Assembly: GCF_001552535.1 (NCBI RefSeq) | Contig: NZ_BCRJ01000034.1 | Span: forward strand, 18,614-82,613 | Direction: 5' to 3' | Length of the DNA stretch: 64,000 nt | DNA from: Nocardioides jensenii JCM 1364 = NBRC 14755 | GTDB taxonomy: Bacteria; Actinomycetota; Actinomycetes; Propionibacteriales; Nocardioidaceae | In this document: in pieces, positions 53,524-61,051 of the stretch | How positions within the stretch are numbered: position 1 is the stretch's first letter | Layout of the letters: every line of letters starts with the position of its first letter | Program-made: the position numbers and the translations under genes | The notes under the pieces: generated by a model | What the model saw: the letters and a program-made list of their open reading frames with translations, nothing else | Told to the model about the DNA's origin: nothing | Database searches by the model: none

Positions 53524-53654
53524 GGTGTCCTCCAGTGAGTACGACGCGGGAGTGCGTCAACGGGGAGGAGCCATCGGCGCGGGAGGCGGATACCCGATCC
53601 GGTCGGGTTCATCGTTCTTGGGGACAAGTCGGCGCCGCTTCCGGCGAATCAGCC

Positions 53655-53732
53655 TGCGCGGCCAGTCTGCGCGGCCAGCCTGCGCGGTCAATCGGCGCGG
53701 TCAATCGGCGCGGTCAATCGGCGCGGTCGACC
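53655..53732. repeat. Six tandem 13-base units at the 3' end of the EEP gene
   Basis: Six consecutive 13-base units: TGCGCGGCCAGTC, TGCGCGGCCAGCC, TGCGCGGTCAATC, GGCGCGGTCAATC twice and GGCGCGGTCGACC. The last units run into the coding end of the neighbouring gene, whose stop codon (53714-53716) lies inside the array. The period is not a multiple of three, so expansion would shift the gene's end. Confidence 0.85.
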
Positions 53733-54466
53733 ACGACGGCCTTGTGGTCGGAGGCGTTGGTCAGCAGCTGCACCGAGAGCGGAACGCTCGGTCCGTGCAC
53801 GTCGTCGATCTTGCGTCGCGGCCCCAGCGTGCCGGGGTCGTCGTCACGTCCCTCCCAGGCGGAGGTGAGGCCGGAGAGCCGGAGCCCGTCGAAGTTCGAG
53901 TCGCCCAGGGCGTAGACCGTGTGACCGAGTGCGAGTCGCTCATCGACCAACCTCTGCAGGCGCGAGACCTCGTCCCGGTGTCGCTGGGCGAGCAACGGAC
54001 GGTCCTCGCGATAGACACCGTGGGACTGCACCCCGGGGACGAGGTGGTAGCCGATCAGGGTCACCCGCCGGTCTCGACTGCGGTCGTCGTACGTCGCGAC
54101 GGTGGCCAGGTGCGGCGGCTCGATGCGGCGCCGGCGAGCCAGGGCGGCATCCGCCCGCCCGGGTCTGCTGAGCCACAGACAGTCGCTCTCCACGAGTGAG
54201 AAGCGGTCGCTGCGCGCTCCCACCACACAGTCACCGAGGAACGGCATCGTCCACAGGTATCCCCGGTGCTCGTGGCCGAAGCGCGGCCCGCGCAACAGGC
54301 CGACGCTGCCGGTGGCCGCGAGCAGCCGGAACCGCCACGGGTGCCATTCCTGCAGACCGACGAGGTCGGGCTCGTGCTCGAGCACCTGGTGAAGCGCGCG
54401 GCGTGCGTCGTGGCTGCCGAGGGCACGATTCACGTTCGCGGTGGCCACGACGGTGTGGGAGGTCAC
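53714..54466 (-). CDS. Endonuclease/exonuclease/phosphatase-family protein
   Basis: The 250-residue protein has EEP-fold motifs: ATANVNRAL near the start, DLVGLQEWHPW (catalytic Glu), GYHLVPGVQSHG (His), LGDSNFDGLRL (Asp-x-Asn) and NASDHKAVVVD (Ser-Asp-His) at the C-terminus. It should be a metal-dependent phosphodiesterase or nuclease in the cytoplasm. The start is GTG 54466 with no near Shine-Dalgarno sequence. Both ends of the gene are flanked by 13-base tandem arrays of different sequence, and the last codons and stop lie within one of them. Confidence 0.88.
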   Translation of the reverse strand: MTSHTVVATANVNRALGSHDARRALHQVLEHEPDLVGLQEWHPWRFRLLAATGSVGLLRGPRFGHEHRGYLWTMPFLGDCVVGARSDRFSLVESDCLWLSRPGRADAALARRRRIEPPHLATVATYDDRSRDRRVTLIGYHLVPGVQSHGVYREDRPLLAQRHRDEVSRLQRLVDERLALGHTVYALGDSNFDGLRLSGLTSAWEGRDDDPGTLGPRRKIDDVHGPSVPLSVQLLTNASDHKAVVVDRAD

Positions 54467-54494
54467 GACGCAACACTGTCACTTCCTCCGACCA

Positions 54495-54559
54495 CTGGCG
54501 ACCACCACTGGCGAGCACGACTGGCGAGCACGACTGGCGAGCACGACTGGCGAGCGGGG
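54495..54559. repeat. Five tandem 13-base units upstream of the EEP gene
   Basis: CTGGCGAGCACGA is repeated exactly three times (54508-54546), flanked by one related unit on each side (CTGGCGACCACCA and CTGGCGAGCGGGG). The array starts 28 bases upstream of the GTG of the EEP gene and ends 66 bases before the divergent membrane glycosyltransferase gene. It therefore lies inside the divergent promoter region. Confidence 0.85.
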
Positions 54560-54625
54560 CTGTGCGACAAGACACGTCTGCCTAATTGACCGGCGAAATT
54601 CTCGGCATCCGGGCACACTGGGCGC

Positions 54626-56167
54626 ATGCTGCTGGTGGAGAACCCGCCCCCTTCCGACCTCCGCCGGCCGGCGGGGTCCTTGGTGCACCAGCGACCCTGG
54701 CTCATTGTCGTGGCCCTGGCCGCGCTGACCTGCCTGCTCGGCTGGGTCCCGTTCATGGGGCGACCGCTGAGTCCCGACGAGAGCGGCCTGCTGATGGTCG
54801 CGCGCCAGTGGGGGCCGGGGGACTCGTTGTACGGCAACTACTGGGTCGACCGTCCTCCCGTCCTGATCGCCCTCGTGGCGCTCGGCAATCTGCTCGGTGG
54901 TGCGTGGGGGCTGCGACTGCTCGGCGTGATCACGGTCTTCTGCTCGGTGCTGCTCGCCGGACGACTCGGTCGCACGGTCGCACCCGACAGGCCGACCGCG
55001 CCGCTGGTCCCCGCAGCGACCGCGGCCGTGCTGCTCGGCACGCCACTGTTCGGCGGGTCGGTGGTGAACGCCGAGCTGTTGGGACTGCCGTTGATCCTGG
55101 GAGGGCTGATCGCCGCGATCAACTCCACCAGGGCGCCCACCTCTCGCGAGGCGCTGTGGTGGGGAGTGGCAGCCGGAGCCGCGGGTGCCGGGGCGGCCCT
55201 GACCAAGCAGAACCTGCTCGACGTGTTCGTCTTCGGTCTCGCCCTGCTCCTGGTCAGTGTGGTCACCCGCGCACGACGGGGCGTCCGCGGAGGTGTGGCA
55301 CGGGACGGTCGTCCTACCGAGGCCGCCACCGCCCTGGGCGCGACGGCCGGGGCCGCAGCCGTCCTCGCGCTCGCGGTCGGCGGCGCCGCGGCCCTCGGCA
55401 CCGGCCCCGCGGAGCTGTGGTCCGCGGTCGTCTCCTTCCGCTGGGAGGCGGCGAGCGTGCTCCTCGAGTCGCCGTCCTCGGGGCCTCGGCTCCAAGTCCT
55501 GTTGTGGGCGCTGCTGGGCAGCGGCGCCCCGCTGTTGCTCGGCGTTCTCCTCGTTCACCTGCGCCGCGGCGAGGCCGTCGGGAGCGAGCACGTCGATCTC
55601 CGGCTGCCGGCACTCGCCGTGGTGGCGTGGGAGGCGACGGCCGTGCTGGTGGGCGGCAGCTACTGGCTGCACTACCTGATCGGGCTGGTCCCCGGCCTGG
55701 TGCTGCTGGCGGCGGTGACCGACCTCCGGGCCCGCATCCGCCGGTCGGTCTCGATCGTCCTGGCGATGCTCACCGTGTCGACGTTGTGCGCGATCGCCTG
55801 GGTGGGTGTCCACCCGATCGACAGGTCGGAGCAGGAAGTCGCCTCGTACCTGGCTGCCCGCGCCCAACCCGGTGACACCGCGGTGGTCACGTTCGGGGTC
55901 GCCTCGATCCTCGAGTCGGCCGGTCTGGAGAGCCCGTACCCGAACCTGTGGAGCCTGCCGGTGCGGGTGCGCGACGCGCACCTGCACGAGCTCGCGGCGC
56001 TGCTCGCCGGGCCCGATCGCCCCACCTGGTTGGTGATCTCCGGCATCGGACTGGGCAGCTGGGGCATCGACACCTCTGCCGCGCAGCCCTACATCGCCAA
56101 GCACTACGACCGCATCGACGACGTCGCGGGCTATCGAATCTTCAGAGAGAAGCGGAGCCAGCCCTGA
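54626..56167 (+). CDS. GT39/ArnT-like membrane glycosyltransferase
   Basis: The 513-residue polytopic protein has about 11-12 transmembrane helices and the lipid-dependent GT-C hallmarks: an acidic pair in the first external loop (Asp51-Glu52 in PLSPDESGLL), followed by YGNYWVDRPP, and a C-terminal soluble domain (from about 405). Such enzymes transfer sugars from polyprenyl phosphate to protein or lipid on the outer face of the membrane. The stop overlaps the next start by one base (TGATG), coupling it to an Aur1/PAP2-like enzyme. The acceptor is not known. Confidence 0.88.
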   Translation: MLLVENPPPSDLRRPAGSLVHQRPWLIVVALAALTCLLGWVPFMGRPLSPDESGLLMVARQWGPGDSLYGNYWVDRPPVLIALVALGNLLGGAWGLRLLGVITVFCSVLLAGRLGRTVAPDRPTAPLVPAATAAVLLGTPLFGGSVVNAELLGLPLILGGLIAAINSTRAPTSREALWWGVAAGAAGAGAALTKQNLLDVFVFGLALLLVSVVTRARRGVRGGVARDGRPTEAATALGATAGAAAVLALAVGGAAALGTGPAELWSAVVSFRWEAASVLLESPSSGPRLQVLLWALLGSGAPLLLGVLLVHLRRGEAVGSEHVDLRLPALAVVAWEATAVLVGGSYWLHYLIGLVPGLVLLAAVTDLRARIRRSVSIVLAMLTVSTLCAIAWVGVHPIDRSEQEVASYLAARAQPGDTAVVTFGVASILESAGLESPYPNLWSLPVRVRDAHLHELAALLAGPDRPTWLVISGIGLGSWGIDTSAAQPYIAKHYDRIDDVAGYRIFREKRSQP

Positions 56168-57117
56168 TGGCGATCCTGGAGCTGCGGCCGCTCGAGCGCC
56201 CGCCGATGCCGCCCACGCGTCCCGTGGCGCGAGCGGGCGCGGTGCTCGGGTACGTCGCCGCGCTGGTGATCTGGATCCATTTCATCGGCATCCCCAACGA
56301 CCCGGTCGGCGTCCTGCTGTGGTTCTGGCTGTTCACCGTCGCCTGGCACGTCGACGCCCCACGCGAGCGTCATCTCGACTTCGCTCGCGACTGGTGGCGA
56401 CCGGTGCTGCTGTTCACCGGCTACTGGCTGTTGCGCGGCATCGCGGACAACACCGGCATGCCGGTGCACATCAGCGCGCCCGTGCGCATGGACGAGTGGC
56501 TCGGCGGCGGCACCACCCCGACCGAGCTGCTGCAGCACAAGCTCTGCGGTGACCCGTGCATCCGCGACAGCGCCCCGCGGTGGTACGACGTCCTGCTGAC
56601 CACCGTCTATGCCTCCCACTTCTGGACCGCCCTCTTGATCGGGGGCGTGCTCTGGATGCGCAACCGTGCCGAGTGGCTGCTGTGGATGCGCCGCTACCTG
56701 ACGATGCTCTACGCCGGTGCGCTGATCTACTTCGCCTACCCGATGGCGCCGCCCTGGATGGCCTCCAAGCTCGGCGTGATCGGCGAGGTCCACCGGATGA
56801 GTGGCCGAGGCTGGTCGGAGCTCGGCCTGCACCGGCAGAGCATGGTGCTGATGGGCATGCCCAACAAGGTGGCCGCGATGCCCTCGTTGCATGCGGGCAT
56901 CGCGTTCCTGGTCGCGTTCTATGCGGTGAGCCGGTTGCGCTCGCACCTGCGTTGGCTGCTCCTGCTCTACCCCGTGGCGATGTCCACTGCGCTGGTCTAC
57001 GGCGGCGAGCACTACGTGGTCGACACGATCGCGGGGGCGCTCGTGGCCGGCCTGGTGCTGATCGGATGTGCCGCCTTCGAACGCTCGCGCCATCCCACGC
57101 ACGACGAGGCCAGATGA
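56167..57117 (+). CDS. Aur1/PAP2-like membrane phosphotransferase
   Basis: The 316-residue protein has about six transmembrane helices and the inositolphosphotransferase/Aur1-type PAP2 motifs: AAMPSLHAGIAF (His242) and YGGEHYVVDTIAG (His282, Asp286). Eukaryotic relatives make inositol phosphorylceramide; actinobacterial ones act on phosphatidylinositol or polyprenyl phosphates. It is co-translated with the GT39-like enzyme, so both probably modify a membrane lipid or lipoglycan outside the cell. The exact substrate is unknown. Confidence 0.88.
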   Translation: MAILELRPLERPPMPPTRPVARAGAVLGYVAALVIWIHFIGIPNDPVGVLLWFWLFTVAWHVDAPRERHLDFARDWWRPVLLFTGYWLLRGIADNTGMPVHISAPVRMDEWLGGGTTPTELLQHKLCGDPCIRDSAPRWYDVLLTTVYASHFWTALLIGGVLWMRNRAEWLLWMRRYLTMLYAGALIYFAYPMAPPWMASKLGVIGEVHRMSGRGWSELGLHRQSMVLMGMPNKVAAMPSLHAGIAFLVAFYAVSRLRSHLRWLLLLYPVAMSTALVYGGEHYVVDTIAGALVAGLVLIGCAAFERSRHPTHDEAR

Positions 57118-57200
57118 GTCTCCGGCGGCGGCTCCCCGGCTGCCTTCCTGCGCCGGGCCAGTTCCCCAGCACGTGGTATGTCGATCGCCCTACTCGCGCG

Positions 57201-57206
57201 TAAAGT
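57201..57206 (+). promoter_or_regulatory. -10 element of a leaderless promoter that sets the MEDS-STAS start
   Basis: TAAAGT lies seven bases before GTG 57214. If this is the -10, an ATG start at 57178 would lie upstream of the transcript, so the gene must start at the GTG. The preceding 36 bases would then be promoter, not coding. Confidence 0.5.
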
Positions 57207-57213
57207 TGTGGGC

Positions 57214-58038
57214 GTGCGGAGAGACGGGCTCGTGGACCTGCCCGGCGACGTCGGCCTCAACGGTCACGCGTGCTGGGCCTATCAAGACGTGTCCGGTGAC
57301 CTCCGGAACGCGGTTGCCGCCTTCCTCGCCGAAGGCATCGAGCTCGGTCAGCGTCTGATGTTCGTGGGTGGGCCGGAGACCGAGCGCGCGGTGTGCAAGC
57401 TGGAGCCGATGGCGTCCTGGGTCGCCGACGGGTCACTGGTCATCGCGCCCTTCGAGCAGGTCTACCCCGGCGGACACAGGCTTCCCAACGACGAGCAGTG
57501 GGCGATGTACTGCGCTGTCATCGACCAGGCACTGGCCGACGGTTTCACGGGGCTGCGGGTGGTGGCCGAGGTGACCAGCCTGGCCGCGTCCGACCCGGCC
57601 GGGCACGAGCACGCGCACTGGGAGACCTACGCAGACAGGCAGATGCCTCATCGGCCGTTCGCGGCCCTGTGCTGTTTCGATCGCACCGTGCTCTCGTCGC
57701 AGGCCCTGGCCACGATCGCGAGCGCCCACCCGATTGCGGATCGACGTCTCGAGGAGCTGGCGCCGTTCCGACTCTTCGGCCGGGGCGACATGATCGCGCT
57801 CGCGGGCGAGGTGGACGCCTTCTCCAGCGCGACCCTCGGCCGCCTGCTCGACGCCGAGGACGGCGCGCACGGCACGGTCGTCCTCGACCTGAGCGGGCTG
57901 GACTTCATCGACCACACTGGCTTCCGGGTCATCGAGGAGCACTCCCGCAACCTGCTCAGCGCCGGTCGGAGTCTGTTGGTGCAGGGTGAGCCTGCGGCGT
58001 TCCGACGCATCGAGTCGATCCGTGACCACGCGCGCTGA
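57214..58038 (+). CDS. MEDS-STAS domain regulatory protein
   Basis: The 274-residue protein has an N-terminal MEDS domain (about 10-165: GHACWAYQDVSGDLRNAVAA, then AEGIELGQRLMFVGG), a sensory domain found in DcmR-like and anti-sigma-type regulators. A C-terminal STAS domain (about 180-272) has VVLDLSGLDFIDHTGFRVIE, of the anti-anti-sigma type, where a Ser/Thr is phosphorylated; here the position after Asp is His-Thr. It likely acts in a sigma-factor partner-switch cascade. GTG 57214 is preferred for the leaderless promoter; ATG 57178 would add 12 residues. Confidence 0.88.
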   Translation: MRRDGLVDLPGDVGLNGHACWAYQDVSGDLRNAVAAFLAEGIELGQRLMFVGGPETERAVCKLEPMASWVADGSLVIAPFEQVYPGGHRLPNDEQWAMYCAVIDQALADGFTGLRVVAEVTSLAASDPAGHEHAHWETYADRQMPHRPFAALCCFDRTVLSSQALATIASAHPIADRRLEELAPFRLFGRGDMIALAGEVDAFSSATLGRLLDAEDGAHGTVVLDLSGLDFIDHTGFRVIEEHSRNLLSAGRSLLVQGEPAAFRRIESIRDHAR

Positions 58039-58066
58039 ACGCATCGGCGTCCGAGGTCGAGACTTC

Positions 58067-58630
58067 CTACCCCGGGTGTACGTCGAACGCGGGGTGGTGG
58101 GTCGACACGTGGCGTGCTGCAGCGAGGTGACCTCCGAGGTAGGCACCAGCGCCGGCGACGGCTGCGCCCAGGAGCGAGAGCCTGGCGCCTGAGTCGGGGT
58201 GACCGCGTCGACGGGCGATCCAGGACGCGGCATAGAGGCCGATGGCCACGCCGTTGGAGACGGCGTGGACGAACCCGACTCGCTTCTCCTTCGGGCCGGC
58301 CGTCGACCACTCGGCCCATCCCGACCACGCCGTCGGGCCGACGAACACCAGTCCCGTGCCGACCAGGGCTTGCGCCGCCTCCGGCCAACGTCCCCGACCG
58401 ACGACGTCGAGAACGCTCGCCGACGTCCAGGAGCCCAACGCCAGATCGGTCAACGTGGGATGCAGGGCGTGACCGAGCCAGTCCCCGCGCAGCACCGCTC
58501 CACGCGCGCCGGAGCCGAACAGCTTGGTGACGTGGGGCTCGAGCACCCGCACCGGGCGGTCCAGTGCCGTGGTCTCCTCAAGGCCTCGGACCCAGCGCAC
58601 GATCACGGGTGGTGGCTCGAAGGTGGTCAT
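58067..58630 (-). CDS. DUF2231-type membrane protein
   Basis: The 187-residue protein starts at ATG 58630 with GAGGA just before it; upstream codons (MHATEEEP) are less likely. It has four hydrophobic helices and the DUF2231 signature around WLGHALHPTLTDLALGSWTS, with two His that in relatives lie near a Rieske partner. No Rieske or ferredoxin domain follows. Function unknown, possibly electron transfer in the membrane. Confidence 0.82.
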   Translation of the reverse strand: MTTFEPPPVIVRWVRGLEETTALDRPVRVLEPHVTKLFGSGARGAVLRGDWLGHALHPTLTDLALGSWTSASVLDVVGRGRWPEAAQALVGTGLVFVGPTAWSGWAEWSTAGPKEKRVGFVHAVSNGVAIGLYAASWIARRRGHPDSGARLSLLGAAVAGAGAYLGGHLAAARHVSTHHPAFDVHPG

Positions 58631-58746
58631 CGGTTCCTCCTCGGTGGCGTGCACGGTCCGTGCGCCCTCACCTTCACCCTGCTCCGATGCTTGCGGAAGT
58701 TCAACGGGTGTGACGGGTTTGGAGCGACCCCACGGGTGCTCCTCGG

Positions 58747-60108
58747 TCAGCGGGGGAGACCGGCCAGCACCTCGTTGAACGCCTCGGTGCTGGAGGGATG
58801 CGTCCAGATGCCGTCGCGCAGGTCGGCGGCCGGTACGTCGGCCCGCATCCCCAACGCGACCAGATTGACCAGCTCCTGGGAGTCGACGCAGAACAGCGTG
58901 GCGCCCAGAACCAGTCCGGTCTTCGCATCGACGACGAACTTGATCAGGCCGTGCGCCTCCTCGACGATCTTCGGGCGGGGCATGGCGGCGATCTCGGCGA
59001 CCTTCTTGCTGAGCACGTGCACGTCGAGACCCCGTGCCCGCGCCTCGGCCTCGCTCAGCCCGACCCGGGAGAGCGGCGGGGTGAGGAACGTCGTGCTCGG
59101 CACGCCCACCCGGTCCGTCGTACGCCGGGTGCCGACCCCGACCAGCTGGTCGAGCACGATGCGGTGATCGTCGTAGGAGATATAGGTGAACTGAGGACCG
59201 CCGTTGACGTCACCGACGGCGTAGACCCCGTCGGCCGACGTACGCAGGTGCTCGTCGACGGTGATGAAGCCGCGCTCGTCGACGTCGATGCCCGCCGTCG
59301 CCAGGTCGAGCCCGTCGGTGGCGGGTGAGCGCCCGGTGGCCAGGAGTACGGCGTCCGCGGGGATCTTCCCGCCCTCGTGCTCGACGGTGACCCGGGTGCC
59401 GTCGTCGGTGAAGGCGGTGGCCCGGACCTCGTCGACCACCTCGACCCCGGCGTCGGCCAGGCACGCGGCGACCGCCTCGGCGACGTCCTCGTCCTCGCGG
59501 GGGAGCAGACGCTCCGCGGCGTTGAGCAGCGTCACCTGCGACCCGAAGCGGGCGAACATGCCGGCGAACTCCAGACCGATGAAGCCGCCGCCCACGATCA
59601 CCAGGTGCTCGGGCAGCGGCTCGACGTGCTGCAACGTCGTCGAGTCGAAGATGCGCGGGCCCTCGGCGCCGGGCAGGTCGGGTCGCGCCGGGACCGTGCC
59701 GGTGTTGACGATGACGGTCTCGGCGGCGATGCGCAGGCGGTCGTCGCCCGCGGCCACCTCGACCTCGCGTGGGCCGACGAAGCGGGCCCTCCCGTCGACC
59801 AGGGTGACGGCGTCGACCTCGTCGAGCATGGCGTGGTTCTTGGCGCGGAGCTTGGCGATCAGTGCGTCACGCGCGCCGACCGCGGAGTCGAACCACTCGG
59901 CCGGACCGTCGGAGCCGCGTCGCAACTCGGCGCGGTGCACCAGCGCCTTGGTCGGCACGCAGCCGATGTTGATGCAGGTGCCGCCGTACATCTGGTCGGA
60001 CTGCTCGACCATCACCACGCTGCGACCCTGGGAGCCCAGGGTCTTGGCCAAGGTCTTGCCCGCCTTGCCCCAGCCGATGACGAGCAGGTCGGTCTCGATG
60101 CGTTCCAT
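58747..60108 (-). CDS. RclA-like pyridine nucleotide-disulfide oxidoreductase
   Basis: The 453-residue flavoprotein begins with an FAD-binding VIGWGKAGKTLAKTL and the redox pair MYGGTCINIGCVPTK (Cys45-Cys50). Together with WGKAGKT these match the RclA/YkgC subgroup, which reduces Cu(II) and protects against hypochlorite. NAD(P)H binding is at about 170-175 (VIVGGGFIGLEF), and the C-terminal dimer domain ends THPSSTEAFNEVL. It lies 10 bases downstream of the mhpB stop without a Shine-Dalgarno sequence of its own, so it is probably part of the aromatic operon; its role there is not established. Confidence 0.9.
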   Translation of the reverse strand: MERIETDLLVIGWGKAGKTLAKTLGSQGRSVVMVEQSDQMYGGTCINIGCVPTKALVHRAELRRGSDGPAEWFDSAVGARDALIAKLRAKNHAMLDEVDAVTLVDGRARFVGPREVEVAAGDDRLRIAAETVIVNTGTVPARPDLPGAEGPRIFDSTTLQHVEPLPEHLVIVGGGFIGLEFAGMFARFGSQVTLLNAAERLLPREDEDVAEAVAACLADAGVEVVDEVRATAFTDDGTRVTVEHEGGKIPADAVLLATGRSPATDGLDLATAGIDVDERGFITVDEHLRTSADGVYAVGDVNGGPQFTYISYDDHRIVLDQLVGVGTRRTTDRVGVPSTTFLTPPLSRVGLSEAEARARGLDVHVLSKKVAEIAAMPRPKIVEEAHGLIKFVVDAKTGLVLGATLFCVDSQELVNLVALGMRADVPAADLRDGIWTHPSSTEAFNEVLAGLPR

Positions 60109-60118
60109 GGAGCAGAGA

Positions 60119-61051
60119 CTAGCGGGCAGTCATCACGCCGAAGCCGGCGATGAACTCGGGGATCGGGCGGTAGAAGCTGCTCGTGACGGTGTAGTCCCCG
60201 GCGGCCCGGAGCGCACTGAACGCGGCCAACCAGGTGCGCACCTCATGGGCGCTGTTGCCGGCGTCGAGCGCCATCTGGTCGGGCGACCAGGCGTCGACCT
60301 CCTCGAGGGTGCCGGCCGCCATGATTCGCATGAACTCCTCGTCCCACTCCGGGTTGAGCTCACGGATCGTCGCCTCGCCGGCGGCGAACTGCTTCGCGGT
60401 GTCGATGACCCGTTGCTGGCGGGCGTCGCGTGCGGCAGCGGTCGGATGCCGGCCGTCGAGCATCATGTCTCGCTGCGGCTCGGTCGCGGTCGCCCACTGC
60501 GGCACCGGCGGATCATGGGACAGCCCACCCGAGCCGAGCACCAGGACCCGCTCGTCGAGGCTGTCGAGGAACCCGCCGATCGCCTCGCCGAGCAGTCGCA
60601 CCCGACGCATCGACGTGAACGGCTTGGCGACACAGTTGACGAAGATCGGGATCACCGGCTTGGCGGCGATGTCGCCGAACAGGATCTCCAGCGGCTGGAC
60701 GGCACCGTGGTCGATCTCCATGCGGCGCGAGATGGCGAGGTCGACATCACGGTCGATCACGGCCTGCGCGAGCTGCTCCGAGAGTGCGGTCGGTACGTCG
60801 AGCTTCCCGGACTGGGTGCCGTAGTCGCCGACCGAGAGGGACTCGTAGCCGACACAGAACGGCGGCATCAGGTCGTAGAAGAACCCGTTGTAGTGGTCGG
60901 GCGCGAACGAGACGACCAGGGTCGGGTCGTAGTCGGCGACGAACGCGCGGGCCCGGTCGAAGGCCTCGTCGACGCCGGCGGTGACGTCGGCCGGCGGGTC
61001 GGCGAAGTCAAGAAGCGGGCTGTGCGACATGGACACGAGGGCGAGTGACAT
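60119..61051 (-). CDS. mhpB: 3-(2,3-dihydroxyphenyl)propionate 1,2-dioxygenase
   Basis: The 310-residue LigB-type extradiol dioxygenase begins MSLALVSMSHSPLLDFADPP. Further motifs are PDHYNGFFYDLMPPF, RMEIDHGAVQPLEILFG and VLGSGGLSHDPPV with active-site His residues. It cleaves the ring of the 2,3-dihydroxy product of MhpA, using Fe(II). The start follows AAGGAG; the first 44 bases overlap the end of mhpA. Upstream in-frame codons give a low-complexity peptide and are rejected. Annotation by analogy with E. coli MhpB is good. Confidence 0.93.
   Translation of the reverse strand: MSLALVSMSHSPLLDFADPPADVTAGVDEAFDRARAFVADYDPTLVVSFAPDHYNGFFYDLMPPFCVGYESLSVGDYGTQSGKLDVPTALSEQLAQAVIDRDVDLAISRRMEIDHGAVQPLEILFGDIAAKPVIPIFVNCVAKPFTSMRRVRLLGEAIGGFLDSLDERVLVLGSGGLSHDPPVPQWATATEPQRDMMLDGRHPTAAARDARQQRVIDTAKQFAAGEATIRELNPEWDEEFMRIMAAGTLEEVDAWSPDQMALDAGNSAHEVRTWLAAFSALRAAGDYTVTSSFYRPIPEFIAGFGVMTAR

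Noticed and set aside
57122..57156. Hairpin CCGGCG...CGCCGG after the Aur1/PAP2-like gene
   Set aside because: Only six pairs with a long loop and no T-run in GC-rich DNA; too weak to call a terminator.
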